DNA of 64,000 bases from an uncultured Aquimarina sp. GTDB taxonomy: Bacteria > Bacteroidota > Bacteroidia > Flavobacteriales > Flavobacteriaceae. Made by a program: the position numbers and the translations under genes. The notes beneath the pieces are model-generated. The model made no database searches. It worked only from the letters and a program-made list of their open reading frames with translations, and was not told the DNA's origin. Positions 44,023-52,973 of the stretch are shown one piece after another. Where the stretch lies: assembly GCA_947500545.1 (NCBI GenBank), contig CANMSO010000010.1:1-64000 (forward strand). The letters are read 5' to 3'. Every line of letters starts with the position of its first letter. The stretch's first letter is position 1.

Positions 44023-45513
44023 ATGAAAGGAAAAAAAGCGATAATCATTGGATCTGGTATTGCAGGACTTGCAACTGCTATCCGATTACGAAAACAATGT
44101 TTTGATGTTCATGTTTATGAAATTAATCATACCGCTGGAGGTAAACTAACAGAAATATATAAAAATGGATATAGATTTGATTGTGGCCCTTCATTATTTA
44201 CAATGCCTCAGTTTGTTGAAGAACTTTTTCAAATATCAGGTAAAGAGATTTCAGAATATTTTGAATACACAAGAAAAGAAAAAGTTTGCACTTACTTTTA
44301 TGAAGATGGTACAAGATTTACAGCTTTTGCCGATGAAAAGAAGTTTGCAAAAACTGCCGCTGATACATTTAAGGTTTCAGAGGCAAAAATTGTAGGGTAT
44401 TTCAAAAAAAGCAAGCAAAAATATGATCTTACTTCTTCCCTTTTTCTAGAAAAATCGTTGCATAAATTATCAACGTATTTAAGCAAAGATACTTTAAAAG
44501 CAATGAGTAAAATCGGAGTATTGGATATTGATAAAACGTTGCATCAACTCAATGAAAATGAATTTAAAGATCCCAGGTTAGTTCAGTTATTCAATAGATT
44601 TGCAACATATAATGGTTCTTCTCCCTACAAAACTCCTGGGATTATGTCCATGATTCCACATCTAGAGCAATATTATGGTACTTTTTTTCCTAGAGGAGGA
44701 ATGTATAGTATTACAAGAAGTTTATATCAACTGGCATTAGAAATAGGTGTTACATTTCATTTTAAAACTAAAGTTGATCAGATTCTGGTTGATAAAAAAA
44801 AAGCTAAAGGTGTTTTAGTAAATAATAATTTTTTTGAAGCGGATATTGTTGTATCAAACATGGATATAGTGCCAACATATAAAAAGCTTTTGGTAAATCA
44901 AAAACCACCTGAAAAAGTTATTAAACAACCAAGGTCCAGCTCTGCTTTAATATTTTATTGGGGAATAAAGAGAGAATTTCCAGAGCTTGACTTGCATAAC
45001 ATATTCTTCTCAAGAAACTATCGGGAAGAGTTTAACTTTATATTTAGTAAAAAATTGGTTTATGAAGACCCTACAGTGTATATTAATATAACTTCTAAGA
45101 ATGAACCCAGAGACGCTCCCACAGCATGTGAAAATTGGTTTGTAATGATTAATGTTCCTGGTAACGAAGAACAAGATTGGGATGCTATTATTAAAAAATC
45201 AAAGAGAAATATTCTGAAAAAATTGTCCAGACTGTTAGGGACTGATATTGAAAACTTAATAGAAGATGAAGAAATTCTGGATCCAAGAACTATAGAAAGT
45301 AATACCCAGTCTTACCAAGGATCTTTGTATGGTGCTTCAAGCAATAATAAATATGCGGCATTTTTAAGGCATCCTAATTTTTCTAGAAAAATAGGAAACC
45401 TATACTTCTGCGGAGGTAGTGTACATCCCGGTGGGGGAATTCCGTTGTGTTTATTGTCTGGTAAAATAGTTTCAGAGCTAATCCAAAAAGACTGTAAATC
45501 AATTACGATATGA
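44023..45513 (+). CDS. crtD: CrtI/CrtD-type carotenoid desaturase
   Basis: The 496-aa protein has an N-terminal FAD-binding motif (IIGSGIAGLATAIRL), the phytoene-desaturase-type FDCGPSLFTMP and the C-terminal FCGGSVHPGGGIPLCLLSGK block. Because cruF follows directly (4-nt overlap) and crtY after it, a 3',4'-desaturation of a 1'-hydroxy carotenoid (CrtD role) is more likely than phytoene desaturation, but CrtI function cannot be excluded. It is the first gene of the operon. Confidence 0.82.
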   Translation: MKGKKAIIIGSGIAGLATAIRLRKQCFDVHVYEINHTAGGKLTEIYKNGYRFDCGPSLFTMPQFVEELFQISGKEISEYFEYTRKEKVCTYFYEDGTRFTAFADEKKFAKTAADTFKVSEAKIVGYFKKSKQKYDLTSSLFLEKSLHKLSTYLSKDTLKAMSKIGVLDIDKTLHQLNENEFKDPRLVQLFNRFATYNGSSPYKTPGIMSMIPHLEQYYGTFFPRGGMYSITRSLYQLALEIGVTFHFKTKVDQILVDKKKAKGVLVNNNFFEADIVVSNMDIVPTYKKLLVNQKPPEKVIKQPRSSSALIFYWGIKREFPELDLHNIFFSRNYREEFNFIFSKKLVYEDPTVYINITSKNEPRDAPTACENWFVMINVPGNEEQDWDAIIKKSKRNILKKLSRLLGTDIENLIEDEEILDPRTIESNTQSYQGSLYGASSNNKYAAFLRHPNFSRKIGNLYFCGGSVHPGGGIPLCLLSGKIVSELIQKDCKSITI

Positions 45514-46136
45514 GTGCAAGCAGAAGATTACATATCTCTATATTCATTATTTGGCTTTTCAATATCTCTGGAATTATAGGCATTTTTGTTGGCTATAAGG
45601 ATTGGTTTTTATCATTAACATGGTTGCACTTATTGATATATCTTTTTTTAATCCTCTGGAATAATGATTTTAATAAAACTGTGATTCTATCATTATTGAT
45701 TCCTTTTGGGATTGGTATGGTCACCGAATATTTAGGCGTGAATTACGGATTAATTTTTGGTGAGTATACATATGGAGAAAATCTGGGACTCAAAGTTTAC
45801 GGTGTGCCATGGATAATAGGAGTAAACTGGGCAATTTTAACATATTGTACAGCCGCGTTATCTAGAAAGATATCACACCATATTTTTGTATCTGCATTGC
45901 TTGGGGCTATTTCTATGGTAATTCTAGATGTAATTATTGAAGTCTCTGCGCCAAAATTCGATTTTTGGAGGTTTGAAAATGGGATTGTACCCATACAAAA
46001 TTATGTAGGTTGGTTTTTTACGGCGTTGATAGCTCATGTATTTCTTCAGAAAATGATAAAAGTATTAAGAGTAAGGATTTCGCTACATATTTTTATTGCT
46101 ATATTAGTCTTTTTTACAGTCTTTTTAATTCTCTGA
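45510..46136 (+). CDS. cruF: CruF-type carotenoid 1',2'-hydratase
   Basis: The 208-aa membrane protein has six to seven hydrophobic segments and the CruF-family features TEYLGVNYGLIFGEYTYG and GVPWIIGVNWAIL. It would hydrate the psi end of a monocyclic carotene. Its start overlaps the desaturase stop, and crtY starts immediately after its stop codon, so the three form one operon for a myxol- or saproxanthin-type pigment (inference from the gene set). Confidence 0.88.
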   Translation: MSASRRLHISIFIIWLFNISGIIGIFVGYKDWFLSLTWLHLLIYLFLILWNNDFNKTVILSLLIPFGIGMVTEYLGVNYGLIFGEYTYGENLGLKVYGVPWIIGVNWAILTYCTAALSRKISHHIFVSALLGAISMVILDVIIEVSAPKFDFWRFENGIVPIQNYVGWFFTALIAHVFLQKMIKVLRVRISLHIFIAILVFFTVFLIL

Positions 46137-47285
46137 ATGCAAAAATACGACTACATAATTACGGGCATGGGTGCTTCTGGGCTTATGCTTGGATATCATC
46201 TAATTTCAGATCCTTATTTCGATCAAAAACAAATTTTGATGATTGATAAAGATGTGAAAGATCAAAATGATCGTACTTGGTGTTTTTGGGAAAAAGGTAA
46301 TGGTATATGGGATGAAATCACAACGAAACAATGGAATAACATCTATTTTGGGAGTGATAATTTTTCAAAGAAAATAGAAATCCTACCTTATCATTATAAA
46401 ATGATAAGGAGTAAAGATTTTTACAACTTCATTTTAAATGAAATAGAAAAGAAATCTAATATTAAGATTGTTCAGGAAACCTTAACAAGTATTAGTGAAG
46501 AAGAAAATATCGTTAAAGTTGAAACTGATCAAAGAAGTTATCTAGGAAGCAAAGTATTTAATAGTATTATACTTTCTTCAATATTTAAAGAGCAAAAGAA
46601 ATATCCGGTTTTGAATCAACATTTTGTGGGGTGGTTTATAAAAACAGAAGAAAATTCTTTTGATGATGAAACTGCTACTTTTATGGATTTCAAAGTGGCA
46701 CAGAAAGGAAATACTCGTTTTATGTACGTATTGCCTATTTCTAAAACTGAAGCCTTATTTGAGTATACACTATTTTCTAAGGAACTTTTAGAAAAAAAAG
46801 AATATGAGAACGAAATTGAATTTTACCTCAAAGAAAAAGCCATCATTAACTACGAAATTACTGAAAAAGAAAGAGGCTGTATTCCTATGACTTGTTTTGA
46901 TTTCAGAAAGCAGAATTCCAAAAATATTATACATATAGGTACTGCCGGTGGATGGACCAAGCCTAGTACTGGTTTTACATTTAGTCTTACTTTAAAAAAC
47001 ACAAGAAAACTCACGAAATATCTTAAAAAAAATACTGATCTGTCAAAATTTGGCAAAAGAACAAAGTTCTGGTATTATGATTTGCTGTTTATTGATCTGC
47101 TTTATAAAAAGAACTATTTAGGAGCTTATTTGTTTTCAAGATTATTTGAGAAAAACAAGGTCACTAAGATTTTAAAGTTTCTGGATGAAGAAAGTACTGT
47201 TTTGGACGATGTTAGAATTACGACTAGTTTACCTGCAGGTAATTTTCTTAAAGCACTTTGGAACAGGGTTTTGAAAAGCTACTAA
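46137..47285 (+). CDS. crtY: Lycopene beta-cyclase, CrtY family
   Basis: The 382-aa protein opens with an FAD-type motif (YIITGMGASGLMLGYHL), has DRTWCFWEKG and the conserved IHIGTAGGWTKPSTGFTF region. It closes a psi end into a beta ring. It directly abuts cruF and ends overlapping the stop of the convergent DjlA-like gene by 4 nt. Length is normal for the family. Confidence 0.92.
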   Translation: MQKYDYIITGMGASGLMLGYHLISDPYFDQKQILMIDKDVKDQNDRTWCFWEKGNGIWDEITTKQWNNIYFGSDNFSKKIEILPYHYKMIRSKDFYNFILNEIEKKSNIKIVQETLTSISEEENIVKVETDQRSYLGSKVFNSIILSSIFKEQKKYPVLNQHFVGWFIKTEENSFDDETATFMDFKVAQKGNTRFMYVLPISKTEALFEYTLFSKELLEKKEYENEIEFYLKEKAIINYEITEKERGCIPMTCFDFRKQNSKNIIHIGTAGGWTKPSTGFTFSLTLKNTRKLTKYLKKNTDLSKFGKRTKFWYYDLLFIDLLYKKNYLGAYLFSRLFEKNKVTKILKFLDEESTVLDDVRITTSLPAGNFLKALWNRVLKSY

Positions 47286-48016
47286 CTTATTCCTCGTTCT
47301 TTTTTAATTTGATCATAAGCCATTTGCACTTCTCTAAATTTGGCTTCGGCGCCTTTGATATGGATTTCATCCATGTGCTGGATTTTATCCGGATGATATT
47401 TTTTTGCCATGGTTCTAAACGCCTTTTTTACTTCAGAATCTGAAGCATTTTTTTCGATTTCAAGGATCTTGTAAGCATGATCGCCAGTTTTGAAAAACAT
47501 AGCTTTTATACTTTCAAAATCTCTGAAGTTTATGCGTAAAAACCCTGCTATTTTACGAATTTCTTCGGCTTCAGAACTGCTTACGCTACCATCCGCATTT
47601 GCGATTCCGAATAAAAAATGTAAAATCTGTAATCTGGCCGGATATCGAGTGTGTTGATTAATATACATGCAAATATGTGGTGCAGAAACCTGCCTGTTTT
47701 TGATAATTTCATTAAATGTCTTAAAAGTTGCATTAGCACGTTCTTTACCATAAGCGCTTACAAAGTAACGCCTCACATAATCTAATTCGGTTTGATTAAC
47801 ACTGCCATCGGCTTTGATTACTATAGAGGACAGTGATAGTAAATTAAGCTCAAAATCAGCAGGAGTAACCTTTTCGTCCTGAGAGAATACTTTTTTAAAA
47901 CTCGCGCCACTTTTGATATCGGTTGAGTCTAATAGACTACCAAGTATAAAACCCAGAATAGCTCCTGGGAATCTAAAAAACACATATCCTAATATGGCAG
48001 TAAACCATTTAATCAT
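47282..48016 (-). CDS. DjlA-like TerB/DnaJ-domain protein
   Basis: The 244-aa product has an N-terminal membrane-prone segment (about 1-30), a TerB-like helical domain (about 50-170) and a C-terminal J-domain with HPDK (about 208-212) and a KKAFRTMAKKYHPDK helix. DjlA proteins are membrane-anchored DnaK co-chaperones. The J-domain HPD is intact, so DnaK stimulation is expected. Confidence 0.88.
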   Translation of the reverse strand: MIKWFTAILGYVFFRFPGAILGFILGSLLDSTDIKSGASFKKVFSQDEKVTPADFELNLLSLSSIVIKADGSVNQTELDYVRRYFVSAYGKERANATFKTFNEIIKNRQVSAPHICMYINQHTRYPARLQILHFLFGIANADGSVSSSEAEEIRKIAGFLRINFRDFESIKAMFFKTGDHAYKILEIEKNASDSEVKKAFRTMAKKYHPDKIQHMDEIHIKGAEAKFREVQMAYDQIKKERGIS

Positions 48017-48189
48017 TTAAAGCAATTTTTTGGGTTGTAAATATAGCCGAAATTATCTTGCGATACATTTGCCTATGTTATATTAGACAAAGAAGAGTTC
48101 TTTTTGTTACGCAAATAGATTATTCTAATGTTAGAAAAAACTTAATTCTCCGACTACTTGTCAGTTAACCTCATGTGGTACATAATTTG

Positions 48190-48197
48190 TATCTTTG
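48190..48197 (+). promoter_or_regulatory. -7 promoter box of the bacilliredoxin gene
   Basis: TATCTTTG matches TAnnTTTG and lies 31 nt before the ATG at 48229. Confidence 0.55.
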
Positions 48198-48228
48198 CAC
48201 AAAATTGTAATAAAAAAATAAAAGAAAT

Positions 48229-48639
48229 ATGTATCCAGCAGATTTAGTAAAACCAATGCGTGAAGATCTTACCAATGTAGGTTTTGATGAATTGCAAACG
48301 GCAGAGGCAGTAGAGACTGCTATAGCAAAAGAAGGAACTACTTTGGTAGTGGTTAACTCTGTGTGCGGTTGCGCTGCAGCAAATGCGCGTCCAGGAGCAA
48401 AAGCTTCGCTAAGTAATGATAAAAAACCTGATCATATCGTAACTGTTTTTGCAGGAGTTGATAGAGAAGCGACAGATAAGGCCAGAGGATTTATGGTTCC
48501 GTTTCCTCCATCATCGCCATCAATGGCATTATTCAAGAATGGAGAATTAGTGCATATGTTAGAACGTCATCATATTGAAGGGAGACCTGCAGATATGATA
48601 GCAGAAAACCTAAAAGACGCATATAACGAACATTGCTAA
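48229..48639 (+). CDS. BrxA/BrxB-family bacilliredoxin
   Basis: The 136-aa protein is full length for YphP/YqiW proteins and contains C46-G-C48 in VVNSVCGCAAANARPG, followed by FPPSSPSMALFKNGELVHM. Members reverse bacillithiol-type S-thiolation or act as disulfide isomerases; the partner thiol in Bacteroidota is not certain. It stands alone with its own terminator. Confidence 0.92.
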   Translation: MYPADLVKPMREDLTNVGFDELQTAEAVETAIAKEGTTLVVVNSVCGCAAANARPGAKASLSNDKKPDHIVTVFAGVDREATDKARGFMVPFPPSSPSMALFKNGELVHMLERHHIEGRPADMIAENLKDAYNEHC

Positions 48640-48672
48640 AAAATAAGCGGTTTACACGCTAAAAAGAATTCT

Positions 48673-48702
48673 AAACCGTTTGTGACTACAGACGGTTTTT
48701 TA
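48673..48702 (+). terminator. Terminator after the bacilliredoxin gene
   Basis: AAACCGTTTGT pairs with ACAGACGGTTT (11 bp) around GACT and is followed by a T-run. Confidence 0.85.
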
Positions 48703-48791
48703 TTTTGCTAAAACTATTGGTTTACTTGAAATAATGTAAGACCTTGCAGTACTGTAACACAAGTCGAATTTAATAATAGTTAAGAAGGAGA

Positions 48792-49535
48792 ATGGGGGCA
48801 ATAAAAAGGATATTTTCATATCCGCTGTCAATAATTTTCTATTTATTTTTTGGATTAACACTGGTGATTTTTCATCCGTTACAGTGGTTAGGAGTAAAAA
48901 TAGGAGGAGCAAAGACGCATAGAATAGTTATAAATCTGATGAACCTGTGTTTGTTGAGATGTTTACATGCTCTGGCAGTAACATTTAGTTTTAAAAATAA
49001 ACATAAATTACCAGCGAATCGATCGTTAATAATCGTTTCGAATCATCAAAGTATGTTTGATATTCCTTTAATCTCTTGGTATTTGCGAAAGCATAAACCA
49101 AAGTTCATTTCTAAAATTGAATTAGGTAAAGGAATGCCAAGTGTTTCTTTTAACTTAAGACATGGAGGACATGTTTTAATAGATAGAAAGAATCCAAAAC
49201 AATCAATTCCTGCGCTATCCAAATTCGGAAAATTTATAAGCGAGAATAATTTTTCGGCAGTAATTTTTCCTGAAGGAACCAGAAGTCGAAATGGAGAACC
49301 AAAGGAGTTTGCACCCACGGGGTTAAAGATTTTATTCAAAAATGCACCAGAAGCTCTTGTTGTACCAGTTACTGTTAATAATAGTTGGAAACTGTTAAAA
49401 TATGGTAACTTTCCAATGGGAATTGGTCTTCATTTAACACTTGAAGTACAGGAACCCATAGAACCAAAAGAATTTGAATCGCAAGAATTGTTAGAAATAA
49501 TAAGAGAAAGAGTAATCTCAAATATAAAAATATAA
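48792..49535 (+). CDS. plsC: 1-acyl-sn-glycerol-3-phosphate acyltransferase
   Basis: The 247-aa protein has an N-terminal membrane segment (about 10-32), the acyltransferase block NHQSMFDIP (about 84-92, NHx4D) and FPEGTRSR (about 158-165). It acylates lysophosphatidate in membrane synthesis. An acyl-ACP desaturase gene follows 19 nt later, a sensible lipid-pathway pair. Confidence 0.9.
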   Translation: MGAIKRIFSYPLSIIFYLFFGLTLVIFHPLQWLGVKIGGAKTHRIVINLMNLCLLRCLHALAVTFSFKNKHKLPANRSLIIVSNHQSMFDIPLISWYLRKHKPKFISKIELGKGMPSVSFNLRHGGHVLIDRKNPKQSIPALSKFGKFISENNFSAVIFPEGTRSRNGEPKEFAPTGLKILFKNAPEALVVPVTVNNSWKLLKYGNFPMGIGLHLTLEVQEPIEPKEFESQELLEIIRERVISNIKI

Positions 49536-49554
49536 AAATATAAACAAATAAGTC

Positions 49555-50556
49555 ATGGCTTTAGACAATATAAGATTAGAGGTAATGCAATTACTAGAAA
49601 AGAAGATAGAATCTTTTATAGATAGATTTTTGATTCCGATAGATAAAGTATGGCAGCCTACTGATTTTTTACCTAATTCTCAAAATGAAGATACCTTTTT
49701 TGATGAGGTTAAAGAATTAAGAGAACTGGCAAAAGAATTACCATATGATTTTTGGGTAGTTCTGGTTGGTGATACTATAACAGAAGAAGCACTTCCTACT
49801 TACGAATCTTGGTTGATGGATGTAGAAGGCGTAAACCAACATGAAGATGGTAAAGATAATGGTTGGGCAAGATGGGTGCGTTATTGGACCAGTGAAGAAA
49901 ATCGTCATGGAGATACGTTAAACAAGTATTTATACCTATCGGGAAGAGTAAATATGATCGAAGTAGAAAGAACTACGCAACATCTTATTAACGATGGTTT
50001 TGATATAGGTACAGATAGAGATCCTTATAAGAATTTTGTATACACTAGTTTTCAGGAATTGGCAACTAATATTTCTCATAGTAGAGTTGCAAAAATGGCA
50101 AAAGAGTATTCTAATAAATCACTTGCCAAGATGTGCAAAATTATTGCTGGTGATGAGATGCGCCATTACAACGCATATAGTGAATTTGTAAAGAATATTT
50201 TTGAAGTTGACCCTAGTCAAATGATGATTGCTTTTAGCCATATGATGAAGCATAAAATTGTTATGCCAGCTCATTTTTTAAGAGAATCAGGTGATGCAAT
50301 TGGAACTGCTTTTGAAGAATTCTCAAATGCCGCTCAACGATTAGGTGTTTACACTTCTCAGGATTATATTGATATAATGCAGCGTTTGATTGATAAATGG
50401 GAGATTGATAAACTAGTAGATCTTACGGATGAGGCAGAGAAAGCTCGTGATTTTGTAATGAAATTGCCAGCAAGAATGCAACGCATCAGCGAACGACTGG
50501 TCATTCCTGAAGAGGTTTTTGAATTTAAGTGGGTACAGCCTGCTCTAATAAAATAA
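49555..50556 (+). CDS. Acyl-ACP desaturase (stearoyl-ACP desaturase type)
   Basis: The 333-aa soluble diiron protein contains EENRHGD (about 114-120) and DEMRHYN (about 200-206), the ExxH pairs that bind the iron centre. It would insert a cis double bond in acyl-ACP using O2. It follows plsC and is followed by an HD hydrolase gene with 6 nt spacing, so the three are probably co-transcribed. Confidence 0.92.
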   Translation: MALDNIRLEVMQLLEKKIESFIDRFLIPIDKVWQPTDFLPNSQNEDTFFDEVKELRELAKELPYDFWVVLVGDTITEEALPTYESWLMDVEGVNQHEDGKDNGWARWVRYWTSEENRHGDTLNKYLYLSGRVNMIEVERTTQHLINDGFDIGTDRDPYKNFVYTSFQELATNISHSRVAKMAKEYSNKSLAKMCKIIAGDEMRHYNAYSEFVKNIFEVDPSQMMIAFSHMMKHKIVMPAHFLRESGDAIGTAFEEFSNAAQRLGVYTSQDYIDIMQRLIDKWEIDKLVDLTDEAEKARDFVMKLPARMQRISERLVIPEEVFEFKWVQPALIK

Positions 50557-50562
50557 GTTGAA

Positions 50563-51222
50563 TTGGATATGCTTGAAGAGCAAATTATATCTAAAACGAT
50601 TGATTTTGTTAAAGAAAAACTAGCCGGAGCAGAAGGTGGCCATGATTGGTTTCATATTCAAAGAGTATATAAAAATGCCAGCCTTATTGCCAAAGATGAA
50701 ACCGTAGACCGTTTTGTAGTTTCTCTTGGGGCATTACTTCATGATATTGCTGATTCTAAGTTTTATAATGGTGATGAAACTGTTGGTCCCAAAATTGCAA
50801 AAGAGTTTCTAGAAGAGTTACAAGTTGAAAATGTGGTTGTACAGCATGTGATCAATATCATTGAAAACATTTCTTTTAAAGGAGGAAATGTAGAACAGAA
50901 ATTCAAATCTCCAGAGCTAGATGTTATCCAGGATGCTGATCGATTAGATGCAATTGGTGCCGTAGGAATTGCCAGATGTTTTAACTATGGTGGTTTTAAA
51001 AACAGAGCATTATATGATCCGGAAATAGCTCCCAATCTTTATATGAGCAAGGAAGAGTACAAGAACTCAACAGCGCCTACAATTAATCATTTTTACGAAA
51101 AATTGCTACTACTTAAAGATCGAATGAATACCGAAACTGGCAAGAAAATAGCCTTGCAACGCCATACGTATATGGAAAAGTTTTTGGAACAATTCTATAA
51201 AGAGTGGGAAGGAGAACTGTAG
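50563..51222 (+). CDS. HD-domain phosphohydrolase
   Basis: The 219-aa protein has the HD-fold metal ligands: GGHDWFHIQRV (about residue 26-36, first His), LLHDIADSKF (about 59-68, the HD pair) and IQDADRLDAIG (about 126-136, final Asp), a full set. It resembles YedJ-type proteins acting on nucleotides or related phosphates; the substrate is unknown. It ends one base before the convergent radical SAM stop. Confidence 0.88.
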   Translation: MDMLEEQIISKTIDFVKEKLAGAEGGHDWFHIQRVYKNASLIAKDETVDRFVVSLGALLHDIADSKFYNGDETVGPKIAKEFLEELQVENVVVQHVINIIENISFKGGNVEQKFKSPELDVIQDADRLDAIGAVGIARCFNYGGFKNRALYDPEIAPNLYMSKEEYKNSTAPTINHFYEKLLLLKDRMNTETGKKIALQRHTYMEKFLEQFYKEWEGEL

Positions 51223-52296
51223 TCAAAACAATCTCATTTGCCCATCCTTATATGCCTCATGCATATCACAGTTTAAGATAATTTTCTCAGGATTTGGGAG
51301 GTATTTTTTCCTGGCCAATTCAAAAAGTTGATGAATTTGCTTGGCAATAGTACCAGATCCACTCATCCTTCTTCCAAATTCACTGTCGTTAAGATTGCCA
51401 CTATGACATTCCATTATTTGATGTAAGATCTTGTCCTTACGATCGGGTAAAGTATTCTCTAACCATTTAGTGAAAATACTTCCTATGGCTCCGTTCAATC
51501 GTACGATTGTATATCCTACACTTTTGGCACCCCGTTTAGATATTTCTTCTACCATAGGCAGTATTTCATGACTATTAATAGAAGGTATGATAGGAGCCAT
51601 CATTACATTTGTTGGAATTCCTGAAGCATTTAGTTTCTCTAGTGTTTCTAAGCGTTTTTTTATACTTGCGGTTCTGGGTTCAAGGATTCTTCGGGTTTCT
51701 TCTTTTAAACTGGTAATAGAAAGGAATACCGAAACAAGATTGTATTTGGCTAACTCTGAAAGAATATCCAAATCTCTTAAGATTAAAGCATTTTTGGTAA
51801 TAATACCAACGGGGTGTCTGTACTTTAGGAAGACTTCAAGCAGTTTACGAGTGATTTTAAGTTTCTTCTCTACAGGTTGATAGCAATCTGTATTTCCGGA
51901 AAGTGAAATAGGATATGCTTTCCAATTTTTATGCTTCAACTTTTTTTCTAATAGTTCGGGAGCATTCTTTTTTACTAGAATTTTACTTTCAAAATCTAAA
52001 CCCGCACCATAACCCCAATACTCATGTGAGTTTCGGGCATAGCAGTACACACAACCGTGCTCGCACCCTTGATATGGGTTCAAAGAGTACAGCATTCCAA
52101 CGTCTGGACTAGTCACCTTGTTTATAATTGTTTTTGGGAAGGTTTCAATAAAAGTCGTTCGATATTTGTCTATAGGCTCTCCTTCCTTAAGGCAATAATT
52201 TAGAAAATCGTCTCGCATTTCGTAGTGATTTTCAGAAAATCTATTGTGTGTTTTTTCTTGAGCTCCTCGTCCTTTGATATGGTTTTTTGGTTTCAT
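51223..52296 (-). CDS. PA0069-family radical SAM protein
   Basis: The 357-aa protein contains LNPYQGCEHGCVYCYARNSH, whose C-x3-C-x2-C binds the [4Fe-4S] cluster, followed by EYWGYGAGLDFESKILVKK, the hallmark of this family. Its reaction is not established; relatives include spore photoproduct lyase-type repair enzymes. No partner gene adjoins it. Confidence 0.88.
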   Translation of the reverse strand: MKPKNHIKGRGAQEKTHNRFSENHYEMRDDFLNYCLKEGEPIDKYRTTFIETFPKTIINKVTSPDVGMLYSLNPYQGCEHGCVYCYARNSHEYWGYGAGLDFESKILVKKNAPELLEKKLKHKNWKAYPISLSGNTDCYQPVEKKLKITRKLLEVFLKYRHPVGIITKNALILRDLDILSELAKYNLVSVFLSITSLKEETRRILEPRTASIKKRLETLEKLNASGIPTNVMMAPIIPSINSHEILPMVEEISKRGAKSVGYTIVRLNGAIGSIFTKWLENTLPDRKDKILHQIMECHSGNLNDSEFGRRMSGSGTIAKQIHQLFELARKKYLPNPEKIILNCDMHEAYKDGQMRLF

Positions 52297-52421
52297 GAGT
52301 ACGGTTTTTTTACGGTTTAAAAGTGAGGTAAAATCAAAATATCAAAGAATATCAGTAAAAATGCTTGCTATCATTGGCTTTTGAGATATTATTCTTTAAT
52401 ACATATAGCTTTATTTTTTTT

Positions 52422-52781
52422 ATGCAAAAAGCACAAAAGTTATTTGCTATGAATGTTTCTCGCAGAAAGAAAAAACTAAAAGATGGTCGTGAAAGTTTAT
52501 ATCTTGATTATTATATACCAAGGGCAAAACAAACTTGAAAAAAGAGTCTTTAAAACTATATTTATTCAGAAACCCTAAAACTGGATTAGATAAGGACCAT
52601 GAATTTAGCTGAAAGTATTCGATCAAAACGATTACTTAAATTACAATACGAACAATACGAGTTTTCCTACTTAACCGAAGATACCAAAAATTTTTCTGAT
52701 ATAAGTTTTGTAGAGTATTTTAGAGTCCAAACTGATAAGATTAAAAAATCTAAGGTTTATGGTGTTTGGCAAAGAAGTTAA
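52422..52781 (+). pseudogene. Degraded tyrosine-integrase N-terminus
   Basis: Three short frames read as one flavobacterial integrase N-terminal region: SRRKKKLKDGRESLYLDYYI (from 52422, stop near 52536), KESLKLYLFRNPKTGLDKDH (another frame from 52535), and LAESIRSKRLLKLQYEQYEF...SFVEYFRVQ (from 52599, stop 52781). That order and wording match arm-binding and SAM-like core parts of phage-type integrases. Two frameshifts and lack of the catalytic C-terminus show a dead relic. The surrounding 52297-52973 holds nothing else recognisable. Confidence 0.7.
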
Positions 52782-52973
52782 AAACAAATTGAATCCTTTC
52801 AAGGTCAATAAAAGCTGTTACAAACAGCAACAAAATCATGTAAATCTTAGGGCTTACATGGTTTTCAAGTTTTAAAGGTGTCCAATCGATAAATAAAGGA
52901 GATGTTTTATTTATCAGAGACAATATAAGATTATATTAAACTGTCTTTTTTGTTTAAATGCGTGCTATTTTAG

